A model generated the notes under the pieces. The model had not been told where the DNA came from and made no database searches. It saw only the letters and a program-made list of their open reading frames with translations. Shown piece after piece: positions 7,768 to 18,803 of a DNA stretch of 64,000 nt (its first letter is position 1; the number at the start of each line of letters is the position of its first letter). The position numbers and the translations under genes were made by a program. This stretch comes from Candidatus Thiodiazotropha sp. (ex Codakia rugifera) (GTDB lineage: Bacteria; Pseudomonadota; Gammaproteobacteria; Chromatiales; Chromatiaceae): assembly GCA_025656675.1 (NCBI GenBank), contig JAHXHN010000004.1:1-64000 (forward strand). Direction: 5' to 3'.

Positions 7768-10353
7768 TCAAGAGGAGAGCCACACAACATTGCTATCCTT
7801 ACCGCCAGAGATATACTCTGCAAAGGGTTTGGGATGAGCAATACCGTATCCTTGGCCTAAGTCGATACCGACTTTTCGTAGTTCCTCCATAATTTCATTA
7901 TTCTCAACAAACTCCGCAATTGTGGTCAACTTCATAGTGTCAGCAACAGTTTTAATAGCCTCTACCATGCCTTTATCCAGAGGATCTGTATCCATATCCT
8001 TAACGAACATACCGTCTATTTTCAGAAAATCGATAGGTAGGTTCTTTAGGTAACCAAATGAGGAAAGGCCTGAGCCGAAATCATCCAATGCGAATCGACT
8101 GCCCAGTGCACGTAATTCCCGTATCATCGTCAAGGCACTGGAAAGATTCTGTATTGCGGCTGTCTCAGTCACCTCAAAAGTCAATTTTTCAGGCCTGATA
8201 TGATATTTATCGAACATTTTTTTAAGGTAGGGAGCTATATGATTTCGGCTAAGCGTTGCACCCGATAAGTTGATAAAGCAATCGGGATAATCACTATCAC
8301 ACTCTGCCAGCAATTGCATAACACGTTCTATTACCCAGTAGTCAATACGCTCTATCAGATCATATCGTTCAGCGGCCGGTAGAAAAGCGCCAGGCGGTAT
8401 AAGCTCTCCATCTGGAGAAGTCATCCTAACCAGTATTTCAACACCTACGATCGTTGAACCCTCAGCACGTAAATCAACTATAGGTTGTGCATACAAAACG
8501 AATCGATTTTCTTCAAGCGCACTATTGATACGTGAAACCCATTGCATCTCACCCAACCGGTGTATTGTTGTAGCGCTATCTCTCTCATAAACAGTTATCC
8601 GATTGCGCCCCGAATCTTTCGCTGAGTAACAGGCGGCATCTGCTGTACTCATCAACTGCACAATATTCTCGCTGTATTGATTGATAGGAACAACGCCTAT
8701 GCTGAGACTGACGCGAAAACTGTGGCTTTCCCAGTTAAAGTGATGCTCTTGAACCTCCTCCCGTAATGAATCTATTCGCTCAATGGCTCGTGGCAGTGGA
8801 CAGTCTATTAAGATCGAGCTGAACTCATCACCGCCTATACGGGCAAGCACATCACTGCCTCTGAAATGTTTTCGCATCACTCTGGCTAACTGACGCAACA
8901 ATTCATCTCCCGCCACATGTCCACATGTGTCATTTACCACTTTAAATTGGTCCAAATCCATAAAACAGAGAATGTGTTCATGATTTCGGTGACGTGCAGA
9001 TTCAAGGGCACTCTCAAGATGTGATTCAAATGCACTACGATTCATCAGTTCCGTTAATCCATCATGGCTGGCTTGACGATGTAGCTCTTCCTGCAGGCGC
9101 CTTTCTCGAGTTACATCACGAAGTACAATGACAATACCTCCAGCATCATCTTCCTGACTAAAGATTCTGGTAGCTGTTACATGTACATGCAAACCATCCC
9201 CCTCAGGCAATAAGAACGACGCCTCCTCATTCACAACATGACCGGGTGGACTCAAACGACATTTAGTAATTAAAGTTTCAACAGGCCATAACTGCTCTTT
9301 ATCCATAAGCTGGACCACCTCGGATAGATGCTTCCCAATTGCATGCTGTACATCAGTTCGGCACAGTTTTGTAGCAGCCCCGTTGAGATAGATGATCTCC
9401 CCGTCCATATTGATGGTGATCACACTATCACCAATCGATGCTAAAGTGGTGTGAGCCTGATTACGCTCCTTTCGCAAAGCCCTCTCTGCGCTCCGCTGAG
9501 CAGTGATATCCTGGAGATAGACATAAACCTCTTTTGCCTCATCGATCATGTGATAGTGGGCCAGCATATGTCTATCACCAACAATTTTTTCTCCAAACAA
9601 CTGCTGTTCACCGTCACGAATGCGGCTCAGGAATGATACGTGCTTTTCAGGCAGAACAGCTCCTGGATCTGTCGTACTGAGTGTACCCATGAGTTGAGAA
9701 AAGGCTGGATTTCGAAAAGTCGTTTTTCCTTCCAGATCAAAAGCAGCAATTGGGTTGGGATTTTCTCTTGGATATGCAGCAAGTCGCAAATTACGCGTTT
9801 CTGAATCTCGCAATTCCTCCACACTATGTGAAAGTAGTTGTGCCTCATAGCGACGTGAAAGAAAGAGATAGGTCAGCAATGCAAACATGCCGGAAATAAG
9901 CACTATTGTAACCATCATTTGTACAGCCAGTCGCCAGGTGCTGATATAGGCGTTTTCCAAACTCAGCGCCAACATGAGCTTCGCTCGACCACGATAGGAG
10001 TAAGGAATCTCCTTAGCCAGGACATGGCGACGGTCAGAAGGTTGATGCGGACCATAGCTGGCAATCACAAAACCGTTTCGGGATATCAGTTTAATCTCAT
10101 CAATCTCCTTATGCTTGCCCGCCCATTGTTCGAGCAGCGAGGAGAGTGTGTCATAGTTCCCTTTCTGAAGTTCAGTTTCAGCAATGAAAGAAATTACTGC
10201 CATTTGACCTCGCGCCAACTCTTCAGCAAGGTTGAGTTGTTGTTGATACTCCCGCCTGACAACTAATCCCATTGCTGCTGATAGGACTAAGATGAAGACA
10301 AGTGTTGCAAGCACTACCCAGGTCAGGGTTGGCATATGCCAGTTCCGGATCAC
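7768..10353 (-). CDS. Membrane PAS-GGDEF-EAL cyclic-di-GMP enzyme
   Basis: 861 residues. A membrane helix near 13-35 and a second near 143-166 enclose a periplasmic sensor loop, followed by two PAS regions (~190-290 and ~300-420), a GGDEF domain (~430-590) with RIGGDEF intact, and an EAL domain (~605-850). The EAL signature reads EIL, while FEVTET, DDFGSG, KIDG and QGYGI are kept, so both synthesis and breakdown of c-di-GMP are possible. Its start overlaps the stop of the PhnD-like gene by 4 nt (ATGA), so the two are translationally coupled. This suggests the binding protein feeds ligand information to the periplasmic loop. Confidence 0.92.
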   Translation of the reverse strand: MIRNWHMPTLTWVVLATLVFILVLSAAMGLVVRREYQQQLNLAEELARGQMAVISFIAETELQKGNYDTLSSLLEQWAGKHKEIDEIKLISRNGFVIASYGPHQPSDRRHVLAKEIPYSYRGRAKLMLALSLENAYISTWRLAVQMMVTIVLISGMFALLTYLFLSRRYEAQLLSHSVEELRDSETRNLRLAAYPRENPNPIAAFDLEGKTTFRNPAFSQLMGTLSTTDPGAVLPEKHVSFLSRIRDGEQQLFGEKIVGDRHMLAHYHMIDEAKEVYVYLQDITAQRSAERALRKERNQAHTTLASIGDSVITINMDGEIIYLNGAATKLCRTDVQHAIGKHLSEVVQLMDKEQLWPVETLITKCRLSPPGHVVNEEASFLLPEGDGLHVHVTATRIFSQEDDAGGIVIVLRDVTRERRLQEELHRQASHDGLTELMNRSAFESHLESALESARHRNHEHILCFMDLDQFKVVNDTCGHVAGDELLRQLARVMRKHFRGSDVLARIGGDEFSSILIDCPLPRAIERIDSLREEVQEHHFNWESHSFRVSLSIGVVPINQYSENIVQLMSTADAACYSAKDSGRNRITVYERDSATTIHRLGEMQWVSRINSALEENRFVLYAQPIVDLRAEGSTIVGVEILVRMTSPDGELIPPGAFLPAAERYDLIERIDYWVIERVMQLLAECDSDYPDCFINLSGATLSRNHIAPYLKKMFDKYHIRPEKLTFEVTETAAIQNLSSALTMIRELRALGSRFALDDFGSGLSSFGYLKNLPIDFLKIDGMFVKDMDTDPLDKGMVEAIKTVADTMKLTTIAEFVENNEIMEELRKVGIDLGQGYGIAHPKPFAEYISGGKDSNVVWLSS

Positions 10354-11198
10354 TCGACAACGCCTCGATTTCTGAGGGCAGTCAGGATATCCCTCAACTT
10401 CTGGTAATCCTTATTATCTGCAGTTACCAGCGCTGTCGCTGTGTTCTTGATTGGTGTTAAAACAGGCTTAGTCTCCGGGCTTTCAGCAGTAAGGCTCAAT
10501 AAATGCCCACGAAGCATATCGATCAATGTCTGGTCTGCACCGGCAGGCGCAATAAACAGATGCTCGGATATCTCTGGTGTAGTGGCGATGGATACAATTC
10601 CTTTTGGACGATATTTCTCAAACACAGCCTCTTTTACAGCCCCTGCATCGGCATCTCCAGCCAGAACTGCAAGGGCTACGTTATTGTGACTGCTATAAAA
10701 CTGATGGCCTGCCAAGTCATCAACATCAATGCCCGCTTCAAACATCATCTGTCTCGGTACCAGATGGCTCATCGTCGAGGAGGAACTGCCGAACGCAAAA
10801 TGACATTGTGCTAGATCTTTTATGGCATGAATGCCACTACCCTGCCTGGTGATAATCTTTCCAGTAAAAGTAGAATGTCCATTGACCTCTAATCTAGCCA
10901 ACAGGTTTGGCATATCATGACGCTGTGTCATCTGTACAAAAAGTGCCGGGCCAATGAATGCAAGATCAACCTGACTGTGTATGATCGCATTGAAGTGTGA
11001 CTGATAAGACTCACCTATCCTTACTTCAACCTTCCGACCTGTACGCTGACTTAAAAAGTCCGCAAGAGGTGCAAACATCTGCTGTAATTCGTTATGAGGT
11101 CTATAGGGGTGTATACCTAGAACAAGAGGCCGCGCACTGACTGTACCGGCCCATGCCATGACAGCCATAGCAGCCGTAATCCAAACAAGTCGCTTCAT
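10350..11198 (-). CDS. PhnD-like periplasmic substrate-binding protein
   Basis: About 282 residues from the chosen ATG. The N-terminal signal peptide ends near SARP, and the mature protein has the PhnD/phosphate-phosphonate-type binding fold (VLGIHPYRPHNELQQMFAPL, then DLAFIGPALFV and later AGDADAGAVKEAVF). No ABC permease or ATPase lies nearby. It is instead coupled by a 4-nt overlap to a membrane GGDEF-EAL protein, a known arrangement in which such proteins act as sensor subunits. The start at 11198 was chosen so the signal peptide is N-terminal; longer starts at 11228 and 11243 exist. The ligand is unknown, and phosphonate should not be assumed. Confidence 0.82.
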   Translation of the reverse strand: MKRLVWITAAMAVMAWAGTVSARPLVLGIHPYRPHNELQQMFAPLADFLSQRTGRKVEVRIGESYQSHFNAIIHSQVDLAFIGPALFVQMTQRHDMPNLLARLEVNGHSTFTGKIITRQGSGIHAIKDLAQCHFAFGSSSSTMSHLVPRQMMFEAGIDVDDLAGHQFYSSHNNVALAVLAGDADAGAVKEAVFEKYRPKGIVSIATTPEISEHLFIAPAGADQTLIDMLRGHLLSLTAESPETKPVLTPIKNTATALVTADNKDYQKLRDILTALRNRGVVE

Positions 11199-11391
11199 TG
11201 TTGATGAAACACTATATCCGTCTTCCATTACATAGGATCCCAAGTTGCTGGATTTCCAGACTCTAACTATTTCTCAAGGAATAAAAATTGGTCAAATATC
11301 CCATTTTAAATGGATTGAGACGAACACAAATAGATTGATTTGCTGAATTTTCACAAATTAAGCGTCATCTCTGTTATTAGTGCATTTATCG

Positions 11392-11528
11392 TTAAGGAAC
11401 CTCTGATTAATTGTCATTCTAAGCATAGCGAGAAATCAGAATCCTGGTAATCTATCAACATATATGTGGTTTCAGATCTCTCTCTTTGGTGGAGATGACA
11501 GCGACACAATTGATCAGAGATTCCTTAA
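11392..11528. mobile_element. MITE-like element with imperfect terminal inverted repeats
   Basis: The left end TTAAGGAACCTCTGATTAAT (11392 on) matches, in inverted orientation, the right end finishing at 11528 with GATCAGAGATTCCTTAA. About 20 of the outer 23 positions agree. Next inside is TGTCAT on the left facing ATGACA on the right, and the centre is an AT-rich CATATATG stretch, so the whole 137 bp can nearly fold on itself. It has no coding frame. This is the structure of a short non-autonomous element. No target-site duplication is obvious and no second copy is in the window. Confidence 0.6.
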
Positions 11529-11557
11529 TCAAGGTCAACCTACCCCCTAGTTTGCCT

Positions 11558-11836
11558 TTAAGCCAAACCCATCTGCAACCGTTTCTGCTCTCTACGACTT
11601 CGATTGACTATTTTCTTACAGATTTTCTTCTCTAACAGCACCATTATTTCAAGATCCACACAGTCTGCCCCACTGTTATCGCCTTTTTCTCGCAGCCGAG
11701 TGGCCATGCGCTCAAGTTCGCGAATGCTTCCTTTGACGCTTTGATTACTTATGCTGGAATGTCTACCGGTCAGATGAATCTGTGGGTTGAGTAGTTCTGA
11801 TGTTGATAAATTTGGTTTTTCATTTTTGTTCAGCAT
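11558..11836 (-). CDS. Hypothetical small protein
   Basis: 92 residues from ATG 11836 (a longer start at 11878 adds 14 residues). It is basic at the C-terminus (NRSRREQKRLQMGLA), with a predicted helix over SIRELERMATRLREKG and no signal peptide or membrane helix. I do not recognise the family. No good ribosome-binding site precedes either start and the gene stands alone next to the MITE, so coding status is moderate at best. Confidence 0.4.
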   Translation of the reverse strand: MLNKNEKPNLSTSELLNPQIHLTGRHSSISNQSVKGSIRELERMATRLREKGDNSGADCVDLEIMVLLEKKICKKIVNRSRREQKRLQMGLA

Positions 11837-12021
11837 GACAATCACCCAATTAAGATTAATGTGACAACTAATATGCAATGCAGAAATACTCTGAAAACAA
11901 CAGTAATTAGCTGTTATAACTAACTATAACTATATAATAATCAAAGAAAAGTGATGTATGACGCTGAAGATGTGTGGAAAATGCACACAGATGCCTGGGC
12001 GACGGGCTTCCCTCCTTCGGA

Positions 12022-12046
12022 GCACCTACGCTGGGCTGCGGTGTCC
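12022..12046 (+). repeat. 25-bp direct repeat, copy 1
   Basis: Begins GCACCTACGCTGGG and ends GCGGTGTCC. It matches the copy at 12198-12222 at 24 of 25 positions (G for C near the middle), and the similarity continues a few bases upstream through CCTTCGG(A/G). Confidence 0.75.
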
Positions 12047-12197
12047 GGGGCGCTATGAGGGACTCCTCAACTTGGAAGCCAACTGAAGGGTGGGATTACT
12101 CGGCCATGGCCTCGCCCTTCGGGCCATCGTCGTCGAACGACGATGTTCTGTGCCGCCATGAGCGGCTTGTGATTCGCCTACGGCTCACCCCTTCGGG

Positions 12198-12222
12198 GCA
12201 CCTACGCTGCGCTGCGGTGTCC
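12198..12222 (+). repeat. 25-bp direct repeat, copy 2
   Basis: Second copy, 176 bp downstream of the first and in the same orientation (GCACCTACGCTGCG...GCGGTGTCC). Both copies lie inside the palindrome-rich block left of tRNA-Ser. Confidence 0.75.
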
Positions 12223-12280
12223 TGCGTCGCTTCGCTCCTGGTCGAACGAAGGGTTCGAATCAAATCCTCTCACACCACCA

Positions 12281-12316
12281 AATAAAAAGGGGGCTCTAAT
12301 GAGCCCCCTTTTTATT
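12281..12316. terminator. Bidirectional Rho-independent terminator beside tRNA-Ser
   Basis: A perfect 16-bp stem: AATAAAAAGGGGGCTC (12281-12296) pairs with GAGCCCCCTTTTTATT (12301-12316) around a TAAT loop. A and T tracts flank the GC core on both sides, so it can stop transcription in either direction. On the minus strand it starts right after the CCA end of tRNA-Ser. Confidence 0.9.
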
Positions 12317-12409
12317 TGGCGGAGAGAGAGGGATTCGAACCCTCGATGGAGCTATTAACCCCATACTCCCTTAGCAGGGGAGCGCCTTCAGCCGCTCGGC
12401 CATCTCTCC
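12317..12409 (-). tRNA. tRNA-Ser (anticodon GCU)
   Basis: 93 nt with a long variable arm as expected for serine. The minus strand starts GGAGAGATGGCCGAGCGG, the anticodon loop is CTGCTAA giving GCU, the T-loop is GGTTCGAATCC, and a CCA end is encoded (TGG at 12317-12319 on the plus strand). It reads AGC/AGU codons. The terminator follows directly. Confidence 0.96.
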
Positions 12410-12557
12410 AGTTTTTATCATCAAATTGAGTCAACCATCCCATGTGGGGACTGTTACATCACTATCCAGGTCAGTGAGACGTCAGAATACTGTTCTAGGC
12501 AGCCTCATGCCCCTAAAAGGAGTCGAGATTGTACAGATTTATTCTTCTACAAACAAA

Positions 12558-12587
12558 AAAAACTTTGCCCTCCCTGGCAAAGTTTTT
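12558..12587 (-). terminator. Rho-independent terminator of csrA
   Basis: AAAAACTTTGCC (12558-12569) pairs with GGCAAAGTTTTT (12576-12587) around a 6-nt loop. On the minus strand the stem is followed by a T-rich run, 40 nt past the csrA stop codon. Confidence 0.85.
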
Positions 12588-12626
12588 CGAGGTTTACCCT
12601 CGTCGTCTTATCAGGCCCAGTTCCTG

Positions 12627-12809
12627 TCAGGAGGACTCTTCAGACTGTTCTCTTTTTATACGTTCGTAAATTTCTTCCCGGTGTACGGTAACGTCGCGCG
12701 GTGCATTAACGCCAATACGTACCTGGTTTCCCTTCACACCAAGTACTGTAACCGTAACCTCATCTCCAATCATCAGGGTTTCGCCAACTCGGCGAGTTAG
12801 TATTAACAT
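12627..12809 (-). CDS. csrA: Carbon storage regulator CsrA
   Basis: 60 residues, the normal length. It has the conserved [16 protein letters not shown] start, the [15 protein letters not shown] strands and the [14 protein letters not shown] segment, which form the RNA-binding beta-sheet edges. CsrA is a dimeric post-transcriptional regulator that binds GGA motifs in mRNA leaders and controls carbon flux, motility and biofilm. The lysC-csrA-tRNA-Ser order is classic for gammaproteobacteria. A hairpin terminator follows. Confidence 0.97.
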   Translation of the reverse strand: MLILTRRVGETLMIGDEVTVTVLGVKGNQVRIGVNAPRDVTVHREEIYERIKREQSEESS

Positions 12810-13014
12810 TTCCAGTCTCCATGTAGTTCCTTATGTTTTTGGTGCCCCTCGATTGAATCGCTTCGCACAATGAGTACACCATTGCCAACCAAGCCTCCGT
12901 AAAAACGGAACTGGTCCTCACATTTTAGCAACTGGTAAGGGTGTTAAAAAGAGGAAAAAATCCTGAAAACCCTCTATTTTAGGTACTATATAGCTTGAAA
13001 TCTGCTTTTTAGGA

Positions 13015-14238
13015 TTAAATTTCTTTTTCCAGTTCAAAGGCCTCATGTAGAGCACGAACCCCTAACTCGAGGTATTTTTCATCTACAACAACCGAAATTT
13101 TGATTTCAGAGGTTGAAATCATGCGGATATTGATCCCTTCTTGCGCAAGTGCCTCAAACATCTTACTGGCAATCCCCGCATGAGAACGCATCCCCACACC
13201 AACCAGTGATATTTTGACTATCTTGTCATCCGCCAGAACTTCCCGTGCACCCATTTCATCGGCTGTCTGCTGAAGGATATCACTGGCGCGTTTGAAATCA
13301 CCTCGGTTCACGGTAAAGGTGAAATCTGTCCGTCCCGTATCGGAGGAGATATTCTGTACAATCATATCAACTTCGATATTCTGACTCGAAATCGGACCGA
13401 TGATCTTATGCGCAACGCCCGGTTGATCGGGCACGCCAAGGATCGTCAGCTTCGCCTCATCGCGGTTGAATGCGATACCTGAAATCTTTGCCTGTTCCAT
13501 GCTATCTTCCTCAAAGGTGATCAGTGTGCCTTCGCCCTCTTCGAAGCTTGAAAGGACACGTAAGGGAACATTGTATTTGCCTGCAAATTCGACAGCGCGG
13601 ATCTGCAGTACCTTGGAACCGAGACTGGCCATTTCCAGCATCTCCTCAAAGGTGATGCGTTCCAGTCGTCTTGCTTTGGGTTCCACTCTTGGATCGGTTG
13701 TGTAGACACCATCAACATCCGTATAGATCTGGCACTCATCACCCTTAAGCGCTGCGGCCATGGCCACAGCCGTCGTATCGGAACCACCCCGACCAAGGGT
13801 CGTGATACTGCCATGCTCATCCACCCCCTGGAAACCGGCAACCACCACCACCCGCCCAGCGTCCAGGTCAGCCTTTACTCTGGCCGCATCGATATCTCGT
13901 ATTCGTGCCTTACTGTAGGCACTGTCAGTCAGGATATGAACCTGTCCTCCAGTATAAGAGCGGGCGGGGCAACCAATCTTTTGCAAGGCGATGGACAACA
14001 GGGCAATCGTCACCTGTTCCCCCGTAGAAACCAGTACATCCATCTCTCTGGGGTCAGGTGACTCGTCTATCTGTCCTGCCAGACCAATCAACCGGTTTGT
14101 CTCACCCGACATTGCAGAGACCACCACCACTACCTGGTCTCCCCTATCCCGGTATCCCTTGACCTTTTCGGCAACGGCAAAGATACGTTCAATCGTTCCG
14201 ACGGAGGTACCGCCATATTTCTGCACAATGAGTGCCAT
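13015..14238 (-). CDS. lysC: Aspartate kinase
   Basis: 407 residues, the size of a monofunctional class II aspartokinase. It phosphorylates L-aspartate, the first step to lysine, threonine and methionine. The kinase domain (1-~245) shows VQKYGGTSVGT at the N-terminus, STGEQVTIALLS, and GRGGSDTTAVAMAA. Two ACT regulatory domains follow (~265-335 and ~345-405), with GVPDQPGVAHKIIGP and GMRSHAGIASKMFEAL. These ACT domains normally give feedback inhibition by lysine and/or threonine. It lies between alaS and csrA. Confidence 0.96.
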   Translation of the reverse strand: MALIVQKYGGTSVGTIERIFAVAEKVKGYRDRGDQVVVVVSAMSGETNRLIGLAGQIDESPDPREMDVLVSTGEQVTIALLSIALQKIGCPARSYTGGQVHILTDSAYSKARIRDIDAARVKADLDAGRVVVVAGFQGVDEHGSITTLGRGGSDTTAVAMAAALKGDECQIYTDVDGVYTTDPRVEPKARRLERITFEEMLEMASLGSKVLQIRAVEFAGKYNVPLRVLSSFEEGEGTLITFEEDSMEQAKISGIAFNRDEAKLTILGVPDQPGVAHKIIGPISSQNIEVDMIVQNISSDTGRTDFTFTVNRGDFKRASDILQQTADEMGAREVLADDKIVKISLVGVGMRSHAGIASKMFEALAQEGINIRMISTSEIKISVVVDEKYLELGVRALHEAFELEKEI

Positions 14239-14322
14239 GTCAGTTCAAAATCCTGTAAGAAATGAGGTGTTAAAAAAGCTGCACATTAAACACCAAAGCG
14301 GCTGCAAGTGAAACCGCTACTT

Positions 14323-17034
<2,712 letters not shown>

Positions 17035-17107
17035 TTAACCCTGATATCAATCGGGCCAAGGAGATGAGAAGTGATATCAGCTGCTCAATGAGGGTGAGTT
17101 CATTGAA

Positions 17108-17506
17108 TCAATCGAAAAGGAGGTTACGAATCAACTCGCCAGGGAAACCGCGATATTCCAGAAATCGCGCCCTTTTAGCCAACTCTTTTCTGTCCTTTGC
17201 CCGCTGTTGGCCATATTTGGCATCATGCACTTGCTGCAACAGTTCTGGCCATATATCCGAACACCCTTCCAATTGGTTTTGGATAAGTGTCTCGTCTACA
17301 CCCCGTTCGCGCAACTCAGCGCGAATGCGCACTGGTCCACTCCCCTTGTTCACCCGACTTGCTATGTATTGCTCGGTGAAACGATCATCGCTCTGCAAAC
17401 CGGACTTGCTCAACTCCTGCAGAACGCGATCAATCGTAAGCTCGTCGTATCCGCGGGACTGCAGTTTATACTGCAGTTCCCGCAATGAGTGTTCTCTGGT
17501 GGTCAA
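17108..17506 (-). CDS. recX: RecA regulator RecX
   Basis: At least 132 residues with the three-helix repeats of RecX (HSLRELQYKLQSRGYDE near the start, then VNKGSGPVRIRAELRERGV). RecX binds RecA filaments and limits recombinase activity. The TTG at 17506 is probably too far in: the frame continues upstream with residues VEAAAVRLL, which fit the conserved RecX N-terminus, but I see no ATG or GTG there. Initiation might use CTG near 17554, overlapping the recA stop. Located just behind recA, as usual. Confidence 0.88.
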   Translation of the reverse strand: MTTREHSLRELQYKLQSRGYDELTIDRVLQELSKSGLQSDDRFTEQYIASRVNKGSGPVRIRAELRERGVDETLIQNQLEGCSDIWPELLQQVHDAKYGQQRAKDRKELAKRARFLEYRGFPGELIRNLLFD

Positions 17507-17550
17507 AAGACGGACTGCCGCCGCCTCGACCTCCGTGGAATCGCCTTCGC

Positions 17551-18579
17551 TCAGGCTTCCGCCTCGACAAGTGCTTCCTCGCCCTCGTTTGTGGGCAGTA
17601 GTTCGGCACGAATACGGGCTTCGATACTCTCAGCAAGCTCAGGATGCTCTTTAAGAAAGTTCCGTACATTCTCCTTGCCCTGACCGATACGGTCACCATT
17701 ATGACTGTACCAGGCACCTGATTTATCGATAATGCCCTGCTGTACCCCCAGTTCGATAATTTCACCCTCGTGAGAGATGCCCTCGCCATACAGTATCTCA
17801 AACTGAACCTGTTTAAAGGGAGGTGCCACCTTGTTCTTCACAACCTTGACCCGGGTATCGTTACCAACCACCTCATCACCCTTCTTGATGGCGCCAATGC
17901 GACGGATATCGAGACGCACAGAGGCGTAAAACTTCAGTGCATTGCCACCGGTAGTCGTCTCTGGACTACCGAACATCACGCCGATCTTCATACGGATCTG
18001 ATTAATAAAGATCACCATGCAATTGGTGCGCTTGATATTGGCGGTCAGTTTTCGCAACGCCTGAGACATCAAACGCGCCTGCAGACCGACATGTGAATCA
18101 CCCATGTCGCCTTCAATCTCGGCCTTGGGGGTCAGGGCCGCCACGGAATCGATGACAACCACATCGACTGCGCCGGAGCGTACCAACATGTCGGTAATCT
18201 CCAGAGCCTGCTCACCGGTATCCGGTTGCGAGACCAACAATTCATCCACATTAACGCCCAGCTTTTCCGCATACTGCGGATCGAGAGCATGCTCGGCATC
18301 AATGAAAGCGGCGGTACCACCCATCTTCTGTGCCTCGGCGACCACCTGCAGAGTCAACGTGGTCTTACCCGAAGATTCCGGTCCATAGATCTCCACCACT
18401 CGACCTTTGGGCAGTCCACCAATACCAAGAGCGATATCCAGGGTCAGCGAACCGGTAGAGATCGCTTCGATGTTGTGAATCCCTCTGGTATCACCCATAC
18501 GCATCACAGATCCCTTGCCGAACTGCTTCTCAATCTGTCCCAGAGCGGCACTCAGCGCTTTTGCACGGTTTTCATCCAT
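17551..18579 (-). CDS. recA: Recombinase RecA
   Basis: 342 residues from ATG 18579 ([20 protein letters not shown]), the expected N-terminus; an upstream ATG at 18594 adds only MRIDR. The Walker A GPESSGKT, the Walker B region [17 protein letters not shown] and the L2 region are intact. RecA drives homologous recombination and triggers LexA cleavage in the SOS response. I could not identify a convincing LexA box in the 200 bp upstream; a GC-rich hairpin occurs there instead. Confidence 0.97.
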   Translation of the reverse strand: MDENRAKALSAALGQIEKQFGKGSVMRMGDTRGIHNIEAISTGSLTLDIALGIGGLPKGRVVEIYGPESSGKTTLTLQVVAEAQKMGGTAAFIDAEHALDPQYAEKLGVNVDELLVSQPDTGEQALEITDMLVRSGAVDVVVIDSVAALTPKAEIEGDMGDSHVGLQARLMSQALRKLTANIKRTNCMVIFINQIRMKIGVMFGSPETTTGGNALKFYASVRLDIRRIGAIKKGDEVVGNDTRVKVVKNKVAPPFKQVQFEILYGEGISHEGEIIELGVQQGIIDKSGAWYSHNGDRIGQGKENVRNFLKEHPELAESIEARIRAELLPTNEGEEALVEAEA

Positions 18580-18619
18580 TCGGTCAATCCTCATCAGTTA
18601 ATCTTCAGTAAAGCTATAT

Positions 18620-18639
18620 GTCGGACATCCGAGTCCGAC
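18620..18639. promoter_or_regulatory. Palindrome upstream of recA
   Basis: GTCGGAC (18620-18626) pairs with GTCCGAC (18633-18639) around 6 nt. It lies ~40 bp upstream of the recA start in its probable leader. No T-run follows on the minus strand, so an operator or leader hairpin is more likely than a terminator. Confidence 0.4.
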
Positions 18640-18803
18640 AACCTGTAAATACCTGGCGGAATTATCACACAGCCACAGGCTCACGTCATGAGTCGAAGCG
18701 CAGGGTTTTTACCGATGCCATTCAACAGCTGGAAATCAATAACTCATGAAGATATTTAATTAAATAAATCAGTTACACACACAACTTGGAGATACTTTTT
18801 AAC

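Larger units (their letters stand above)
11965..12280. repeat. GC-rich palindrome cluster with a tRNA-like T-arm, next to tRNA-Ser
   Basis: A non-coding block much richer in GC than the AT-rich flank to its left. It holds several self-complementary units: GCCCTTCGGGC near 12115-12125, ATCGTCGTCGAACGACGAT near 12127-12145, CCCCTTCGGGG near 12189-12198, and the 25-bp direct repeat listed separately. Its right end reads, on the plus strand, GGGTTCGAATC followed 16 nt later by CACCACCA, like the T-arm and CCA end of a tRNA. It then runs straight into the hairpin that ends the real tRNA-Ser transcript. Translating the block gives no family signature. Confidence 0.6.

Noticed and set aside
11974..12285. 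103-codon plus frame in the palindrome block
   Set aside because: It follows the repeats and ends in the tRNA-like sequence; codons are dictated by palindromes rather than protein conservation.
12426..12800. 124-codon frame antisense to csrA
   Set aside because: CsrA on the other strand is certain; this is its shadow.
18595..18803. LexA box upstream of recA
   Set aside because: No CTGT-N8-ACAG site found; only the GTCGGAC palindrome is present.
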